Assembly: GCA_002753155.1 (NCBI GenBank)
Contig: PDZW01000006.1
Coordinates: 57,780-121,779 of the forward strand
Reading direction: 5' to 3'
Origin: Alphaproteobacteria bacterium WMHbin7
Lineage (GTDB): Bacteria > Pseudomonadota > Alphaproteobacteria > Rhodospirillales > WMHbin7
DNA length: 64,000 bases
Shown here: positions 58,981 through 64,000 of the stretch, one piece after another
How positions within the stretch are numbered: the first letter of the stretch is position 1
How the letters are laid out: each line of letters opens with the position of its first letter
Made by a program: the position numbers and the translations under genes
The notes under the pieces: model-generated
The model's database searches: none
The model's input: only the letters and a program-made list of their open reading frames with translations
Told to the model about the DNA's origin: nothing

Positions 58981-59649
58981 CTACCCGAAGCTGTCCAGGA
59001 AGGCCCGGCTATGAAAGCCCCCCTGTTCCTGGCTGTAGGCATGGTCAGCCCCCACCGGGCAGGCCCTGCGAGCCAGGCAGCCGCCCTGGATACAGGCATT
59101 GCCAGTGGAGGTGAGATGAGCCGAGCAGGCAGCAACATCATAGCCCCCGGCGGCAAAAACACCCGCTGGACAGGCGGACAGGCAGGGCTTGGAAGAACAG
59201 GCAGCGCAGACATCGACCGGGCGGGGCGGTTCCAGGGTAGGCAAGCGCTCCATGAAACCCAGAGCCGCCCGATAGCCGTGCCAGGGGCCGTAGACCGGGT
59301 GAATCAAGAGCCCCATGGGCGAGGACGATAACCCCTCGGCCTTTTGTGCCCAGCGCTGAAAGGGCCACCAGGGCGGACCGGTGAAGGGATAGAGGGCGAC
59401 AGCTCCCACGGCGCGGGCGATAGGATCGATCAGGCGCCTTGTCCAGGAATCAAGCGGATGGGGCTCAGCCGCTCGCCCCCTCTGGAAGGCGGGCCAGAGT
59501 TCCCGGCCCAGATACCCCAGCAAGAACACCGTCACGATCCCCTGAGGGGTGCCGTCCTCGCATGTCGCGTGAAAGGCGCCTCGCAGACGAAGGCCCTGCC
59601 CGCGCAAAAGGTCCAACAGGTGCAGGGTTAATTTATCAGTCAACACCAC
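58981..59649 (-). CDS. Ferredoxin-like 4Fe-4S protein
   Basis: 222 residues from GTG 59649; start uncertain. The N-terminal 130 residues are unfamiliar and have aromatic-rich stretches (FTGPPWWPFQRW). The last 80 hold a Cys-rich domain: CAACSSKPCLSACP, then CSAHLTSTGNACIQGGCLARRACPVG, which resembles the double-cluster domain of epoxyqueuosine reductase (QueG) relatives. No cobalamin domain is visible. 19 bp upstream of dapF. Likely a redox protein of unknown role. Confidence 0.72.
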   Translation of the reverse strand: MVLTDKLTLHLLDLLRGQGLRLRGAFHATCEDGTPQGIVTVFLLGYLGRELWPAFQRGRAAEPHPLDSWTRRLIDPIARAVGAVALYPFTGPPWWPFQRWAQKAEGLSSSPMGLLIHPVYGPWHGYRAALGFMERLPTLEPPRPVDVCAACSSKPCLSACPAGVFAAGGYDVAACSAHLTSTGNACIQGGCLARRACPVGADHAYSQEQGGFHSRAFLDSFG

Positions 59650-59774
59650 TATTTCAGCCCATTACAGAGTAGTTAAGAGCGTTTTTACATTTTGTAAATT
59701 GAATGCAGGACTTATATTGCACCGCAATACCCATATAAAAATTATGACTTTGTCTTGCCGGGAGTCCTAGAATC

Positions 59775-61460
59775 ATGCGCCTTGCCGATCTTAAAATCGT
59801 TGTAAAACTGTCGCTGATCGTCGCCGCCGCCTTTGTCGGCATCGCCACGATCACCGCCTTCACGCTTTACGACATTAACAGCGTCATGTTCGCAGACCGG
59901 CAGGTCAAGACCAAGGCCATCGTTGAGCTTGCCCATTCCACCGTGGCCGGTTTCGAGAAACGGGCAGCCGAAGGCGGCTTGAGCGCTGAGGAAGCCAAGG
60001 CTGGCGCCCTGGCCGCCCTGAAATCCATGCGCTATGAGGGCAACGAGTATATCTGGGTCAACGACATGGCGCCCGCCATGGTCATGCATCCGATCCGCCC
60101 AGAGCTTGACGGCAAGGACTTGTCGAAAAATGCCGATCCCTCGGGAAAGCTTCTGTTCATCGAATTCGTCAACACGGTCAAGGCCAGAGGCGAAGGCTTC
60201 GTCGAATATCTTTGGCCAAAGCCCGGTTTCGACAGCCCGGTGCGCAAGATCTCCTACGTCAAGGGCTTTGCGCCCTGGGGTTGGGTGATCGGGTCCGGCA
60301 TCTATCTCGATGACGCCGAGGCGGCTTTCCGCTCGAAGGCCCTGTTCTCCAGCGCCATCGTTGCCTTGATCACGCTACTGGTGATCGCCCTCTCCATGCT
60401 GGTGGCGCGCAACACCGCGCGCCCCATCGTTGAAACCACGGACGAGATGAAGCGCCTCGCCACGGGCGACACCTCGGTCGAAATCCATGGCTGCGACCGC
60501 CTGGACGAAGTCGGCCACATGGCCAATGCCGTGCAGGTCTTCAAGGACAACATGATCCGCAACCGCCAGATGGAGGCCGAGGCCAAGGCCGCCCAGGAGA
60601 GGGACATGCAGCGCGTTAGGAAGCGCGAGGAACTGACGGCGAAATTCGATCAAGCCGTCACCTGCATGCTCTCAGCCGTCTCTCACTCGGTCAAGCAGGT
60701 GCATGATGCCTCCGCAGGCCTGCATGCCGCGGCCGAACAGACCAGCCGTCAGAGTTCAGCCGTGGCGGCGGCAGCGGATCAGGCATCGGCCAATGTGCAG
60801 ACCGTTGCCAGCGCCACCGAAGAGCTTGGCGCATCGACCCAGGAAATCAGCCGCCGGGTTCAAGAAACCACCCGCATCACGCAAGAGGCCGTGGCAGGCA
60901 TCAATGACGCCAACGCGACCATGGATGGGCTGGCCACGGCGGCCCAGAAGATCGGCGAGATCGTCAACCTGATCAACGATATCGCCAGCCAAACCAATCT
61001 GTTGGCACTGAACGCCACCATCGAGGCCGCGCGCGCCGGTGAAGCCGGCAAGGGATTTGCCGTGGTCGCCAACGAGGTGAAATCCTTGGCCAATCAAACC
61101 GCCAAAGCGACCGAGGAAATCGGCAATCAGGTGGCAGGCATGCAGACCTCGTCCAGTCAAGCCCTGACGGCGACCAAGCGGGTGGCGGATGTGATCGGGC
61201 GCGTCGATGAAGTCGTTTTCTCGATTGCCAGCGCCGCCGAAGAGCAGGACGCCGCCACGCATGAAATCGGGCGCAATGTCTTGCAGGCCTCGCAGGGAAC
61301 AACGGAGGTCACGGCCAGCATTTCAGAAGTTTCCGAAGCCGCGGTCGAAACCGGAAGGCTGGCAAGCGGCATGACCGAGGTTGCCGAGGAGCTTCAAAGC
61401 GAAGCGGCGAATCTGAAGGCGCAGGTCGAGACCTTCCTGGCCGAGATGCGGGCGGCTTGA
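59775..61460 (+). CDS. Methyl-accepting chemotaxis protein, Cache sensor
   Basis: 561 residues. TM1 about 10-30; periplasmic single Cache domain about 32-185 ([22 protein letters not shown] is typical of sCache_2); TM2 about 187-208; HAMP about 210-265; signalling domain about 300-555 with [20 protein letters not shown] at the tip. No CheR-docking pentapeptide at the C-terminus. The 125-bp upstream region is AT-rich. Ligand unknown; sCache_2 sensors often bind small carboxylates. Confidence 0.95.
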   Translation: MRLADLKIVVKLSLIVAAAFVGIATITAFTLYDINSVMFADRQVKTKAIVELAHSTVAGFEKRAAEGGLSAEEAKAGALAALKSMRYEGNEYIWVNDMAPAMVMHPIRPELDGKDLSKNADPSGKLLFIEFVNTVKARGEGFVEYLWPKPGFDSPVRKISYVKGFAPWGWVIGSGIYLDDAEAAFRSKALFSSAIVALITLLVIALSMLVARNTARPIVETTDEMKRLATGDTSVEIHGCDRLDEVGHMANAVQVFKDNMIRNRQMEAEAKAAQERDMQRVRKREELTAKFDQAVTCMLSAVSHSVKQVHDASAGLHAAAEQTSRQSSAVAAAADQASANVQTVASATEELGASTQEISRRVQETTRITQEAVAGINDANATMDGLATAAQKIGEIVNLINDIASQTNLLALNATIEAARAGEAGKGFAVVANEVKSLANQTAKATEEIGNQVAGMQTSSSQALTATKRVADVIGRVDEVVFSIASAAEEQDAATHEIGRNVLQASQGTTEVTASISEVSEAAVETGRLASGMTEVAEELQSEAANLKAQVETFLAEMRAA

Positions 61461-61464
61461 TTGT

Positions 61465-61681
61465 GTCCCTCAATCGCCGGGCGCGAGTCGTTATTGTCCC
61501 TCGGCCTCGCGCGTTTCTGCGAAACGCTTGGCCGCCGCCTCAAACCCGAGTGCAGTCGAGGCCGAAGGCCGTACTGCACGAGTGGTTCGGCGCAAGCCAA
61601 TGGCGGCTGGGACGCGAAAATTCACGCGGGCGCTCAATGCGCCAGTCGCTACGCTCCGTAGCCACCCTCAATCGCCGGGCG
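61465..61681. repeat. Intergenic repeat, family R copy B (expanded)
   Basis: Fills the whole convergent gap between the chemoreceptor and plsY. CCCTCAATCGCCGGGCGC occurs at each end (61468 and 61665 onwards). Between them lie the hairpin GCGTTTC-TGC-GAAACGC (61511-61527), then TTGGCCGCCGCCTCA as in the 31.8-kb copies, an extra hairpin (TGCAGT/ACTGCA with GGCC-gaa-GGCC inside, 61551-61578) and GGCGGCTGGGACG. Confidence 0.65.
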
Positions 61682-62284
61682 CTACACTTCGTCTGAAGAT
61701 TGTTTCTTCTCGCCGATCTTAGGCTCGGTGCCCGCCATCAGGCGTTCGATATTGGCCCGGTGGCGGGCCATGCCCAGCACGGCCAGCACCAGGGCCAGGG
61801 CGGCATGACGCGGCGAGGCGAAGAAATAAGCGTACAGAGGCGAGGCCCCCAGCGCCACCAGGGCGGCCAGCGAGGAAATGCGGAAAAGCTTGGCGGTGAT
61901 CAGCCAGGTGGCGATGCATAGAAGGCCGGTGGGCCAGGAAACGGCCATCATCGTGCCCAGCGTGGTCGCCACCCCCTTGCCACCCTTGAATTTCAGCCAG
62001 ACCGGAAAATTATGCCCCAGCACGGCAAACAGTCCGGCGATCAGGGCGATATCCTCAGAGGCCAGCCAGAGGGCGAGCAGAACGGCCACGGCCCCCTTCA
62101 CGCCATCCAGGATCAAGGTGGCGGCGGCCAGCTTCTTGTTGCCGGTGCGCAGTACGTTGGTAGCGCCAATATTGCCCGAGCCGATGGAGCGGATGTCACC
62201 AAGCCCTGCGGCCTTGGTCAGCACAAGGCCAAAGGGGATCGAGCCCAGCAGATAGCCGCCCAGTGCGGCCAGCAACGTTTCCAT
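61682..62284 (-). CDS. plsY: Glycerol-3-phosphate acyltransferase PlsY
   Basis: 200 residues, about five membrane helices. Transfers acyl groups from acyl-phosphate to glycerol-3-phosphate at the start of phospholipid synthesis. The three motifs are clear: GSGNIGATNVLRTG, GHNFPVWLKFKGGKGVAT and a late ARHRANIERLMAGTE. Shares one base with the end of the pyrC-like gene, in an operon with pyrB. Confidence 0.95.
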   Translation of the reverse strand: METLLAALGGYLLGSIPFGLVLTKAAGLGDIRSIGSGNIGATNVLRTGNKKLAAATLILDGVKGAVAVLLALWLASEDIALIAGLFAVLGHNFPVWLKFKGGKGVATTLGTMMAVSWPTGLLCIATWLITAKLFRISSLAALVALGASPLYAYFFASPRHAALALVLAVLGMARHRANIERLMAGTEPKIGEKKQSSDEV

Positions 62285-63594
62285 CAGCCTTCGGCCTCAA
62301 GCGCGAAGACGGGGCGCCCGTCGATGATGGTCTTCAGCACGCGGCCCTGCACGGGACGCCCGTCGAAGGGCGAATTCTTCGATTTCGAACGGAAATTGTC
62401 GGCCACCACCTTCCAGGGCCGGTTGGGATCGAACAGCACCAGATCGGCCGGAGCCCCCTTTTCCAGCCGTCCGGCCTTGAGCCCCAGAATGCCCGCAGGC
62501 TTAGTCGTGAGCGCGGCAAGCACTTCAAGCAGCGTCATGGCGCCGTTGTGGTAAAGCTCCAGCGACACTGCCAGCAGAGTTTCCAATCCAACACCGCCGA
62601 AAGCGGCCTGGGCGAAGGGCAGACGCTTTGAATCTTGATCCTGCGGCGCATGATCTGAGGCGATGGCGTCGATGGTGCCGTCTTTCAGGCCCTCGGCCAC
62701 GGCCATCCGATCTGATTCGTCGCGCAAGGGGGGCGAGAGCTTGGCGAAGGTGCGCCAGCCGTTCACTTCCAATTCGTTGAGGGCGAAATAAGGCGGCGCC
62801 GTATCGCAGGTGACGCGTACACCCCTGGCCTTGGCCCGACGAATGGCCTCGATGCCCTCGGCGGTCGAGACATGTGCGGCGTGATAGCGCGCCCCGGCGG
62901 CTTTGGCCAGGCGCAGGTCGCGCTCCAGCATGATCACTTCGGCCTCGGCGGGGATTGAGGGCACACCCAAACGCGTCGCCATCTCGCCCGAATTCATGGC
63001 CCCACCCAGGGCCAGCGCTGGTTCTTCCGGATGCTGCACGATCAACAGATCGAAGGTGGAGGCGTAGGAAAGGGCGCGGCGCATTACACGGGCATCGGCC
63101 ACGGCATGAACGCCATCGGTGAAGGCCAAGGCGCCCGCCTGGGCCAACAACCCATATTCGGCCAGTTCCTTGCCAGCCAGACCCTTGGTGGCGGCGGCAT
63201 AGGGATAGACCTTGACCAGCCCCACCTTGCGCGCACGCCTAGCCACAAATTCCACGCTGGCCACATCGTCGATGATGGGATCGGTGTTGGGCAGGCAGAC
63301 CATGCTGGTCACACCACCCGCCACTGCCGCCTCGCCTGCCGTTTTCAGGGTTTCCTTGTGTTCCTCGCCGGGCTCGCGCAATTGCACGCGCATATCGACC
63401 AAACCGGGGGCCAGACAGGCCCCCTTGCCGTCCACCGACTGGATGCCCGAGGGAACGCGCCAACCCGCACTGGCGCGAAACAGGCCGGGGCCGAAATCGA
63501 CGATTTCCTCGCCCTCGGTCAGCACGGCGCCCATGGCATCAAGGCCCGAGGCGGGATCGAGCAGACGCACATTGATATAGGCCGTCTTAGACAT
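62284..63594 (-). CDS. Dihydroorotase-like protein (PyrC family, probably non-catalytic)
   Basis: 436 residues, amidohydrolase fold, type I dihydroorotase family. The first metal motif, normally HxH in DxHxHLREPG, reads [11 protein letters not shown]69 and Q71 replace both His. Other conserved places remain (VQHPEE His, AAHVSTAEG His, ASDHAP Asp). Loss of HxH is the mark of PyrC'-type subunits that support aspartate carbamoyltransferase assembly. Directly after pyrB (8-bp overlap), which fits that role. A true dihydroorotase should then be encoded elsewhere. Confidence 0.88.
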   Translation of the reverse strand: MSKTAYINVRLLDPASGLDAMGAVLTEGEEIVDFGPGLFRASAGWRVPSGIQSVDGKGACLAPGLVDMRVQLREPGEEHKETLKTAGEAAVAGGVTSMVCLPNTDPIIDDVASVEFVARRARKVGLVKVYPYAAATKGLAGKELAEYGLLAQAGALAFTDGVHAVADARVMRRALSYASTFDLLIVQHPEEPALALGGAMNSGEMATRLGVPSIPAEAEVIMLERDLRLAKAAGARYHAAHVSTAEGIEAIRRAKARGVRVTCDTAPPYFALNELEVNGWRTFAKLSPPLRDESDRMAVAEGLKDGTIDAIASDHAPQDQDSKRLPFAQAAFGGVGLETLLAVSLELYHNGAMTLLEVLAALTTKPAGILGLKAGRLEKGAPADLVLFDPNRPWKVVADNFRSKSKNSPFDGRPVQGRVLKTIIDGRPVFALEAEG

Positions 63595-64000
63595 GGTTCG
63601 GCCTCGCCAGATCCAGATTGCGCGTCATGGTCTCAAGGCAGGCCATGCGCACCGCCACCCCCATCTCCACCTGCTCGCGGATCACGCTGCGCTCGAAATC
63701 GTCGGCCACCTCGCTGTCGATCTCGACGCCCCGGTTCATCGGGCCGGGATGCATGATCAGCGCATCGGGCTTGGCTTCCTTCAGCTTGTCGTAATCAAGC
63801 CCGAAGAAGTGGAAATATTCGCGCACCGATGGGATATAGCTGCCCTGCATGCGCTCGTTCTGCACCCTGAGCATCATGACGATATCGACATCCTTAAGAC
63901 CAGCCGCCATGTCGTGCGAGATTTCGGCCCCCAGCCGATCGGCCTTGACGGGCAGCAGCGTCTTGGGCGCCACCAGACGCACCCTTGCCCCCATGGCGTT
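63587..64000 (-). CDS. pyrB: Aspartate carbamoyltransferase, C-terminal part
   Basis: The gene enters from beyond base 64000; the last 137 or so residues are visible. It joins carbamoyl phosphate and aspartate in pyrimidine synthesis. [29 protein letters not shown] and [15 protein letters not shown] are standard PyrB segments (the R-Q of the aspartate loop and the HPGP loop). Overlaps the pyrC-like gene. Confidence 0.95.
   Translation of the reverse strand, partial: NAMGARVRLVAPKTLLPVKADRLGAEISHDMAAGLKDVDIVMMLRVQNERMQGSYIPSVREYFHFFGLDYDKLKEAKPDALIMHPGPMNRGVEIDSEVADDFERSVIREQVEMGVAVRMACLETMTRNLDLARPNHV

Overview
The window looks like chromosomal DNA of a GC-rich alphaproteobacterium, most likely a Rhodospirillales member of the Magnetospirillum type. 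The clues are a GapR (DUF2312) protein, two kinds of TRAP transporter, an XdhC plus fused MoeA/MocA-like maturation pair, pyrB-pyrC-plsY and thrS-infC blocks, and many PAS/CheR/GGDEF signalling proteins. This placement is an inference from gene content; no rRNA or tRNA gene is visible.

Layout. 1-4.1 kb: a truncated OmpA-type porin and a DctPQM TRAP operon. 4.2-11.7 kb: a very large CheB-CheR-PAS histidine kinase, convergent with a TAXI-TRAP operon (TAXI binding protein, fused 4TM/12TM permease, DUF1850). 11.7-19.5 kb: ChaN lipoprotein, small proteins, a 271-bp palindromic element, a Panacea protein, the ydbH-ynbE-ydbL envelope lipid-transport set and molybdenum-cofactor maturation genes. 19.5-26.2 kb: hydrolase, TrpB2, PrmA, UvrD and an ion permease. 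26.2-27.6 kb: two toxin-antitoxin (TA) modules tail to tail. 27.6-41 kb: purL-purQ, amidohydrolase, gapR, clpB with a heat-shock-like promoter, a second palindromic element, a histidine kinase, mutM, an enoyl-CoA hydratase, yggT/DUF167/nnrU. 41-47.2 kb: Rcp1-type response regulator, a REC-PAS-PAS-GGDEF-EAL protein and FAH hydrolase; then TauE/SafE with a small membrane protein and a tandem universal stress protein. 47.3-53.3 kb is an accessory zone: an orphan helical protein, a bioA 3'-end remnant, mqsRA, the bioFDA operon, a rhodanese and an AbrB/MazF-type TA pair. 53.3-64 kb: infC, thrS, ftsY-mtaB-dapF, a ferredoxin-like protein, a chemoreceptor, plsY, a PyrC-like protein and the 3' part of pyrB.

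Most notable signals. (i) infC carries a perfect 102-bp in-frame tandem duplication in its C-terminal domain, and its best start is an AUC codon 6 nt after a perfect GGAGG. (ii) Two unlinked palindromic elements share a homologous core, but their outer arms and inner stems differ in sequence while each stays self-complementary. (iii) A second intergenic repeat family shows the same behaviour: constant flanks around a hairpin whose two arms change together. (iv) Two different TA modules sit at the 3' end of a host gene, and each is followed by a second copy of that gene's 3' end. (v) The EAL domain of the GGDEF-EAL protein and the metal site of the PyrC homologue have lost key residues.
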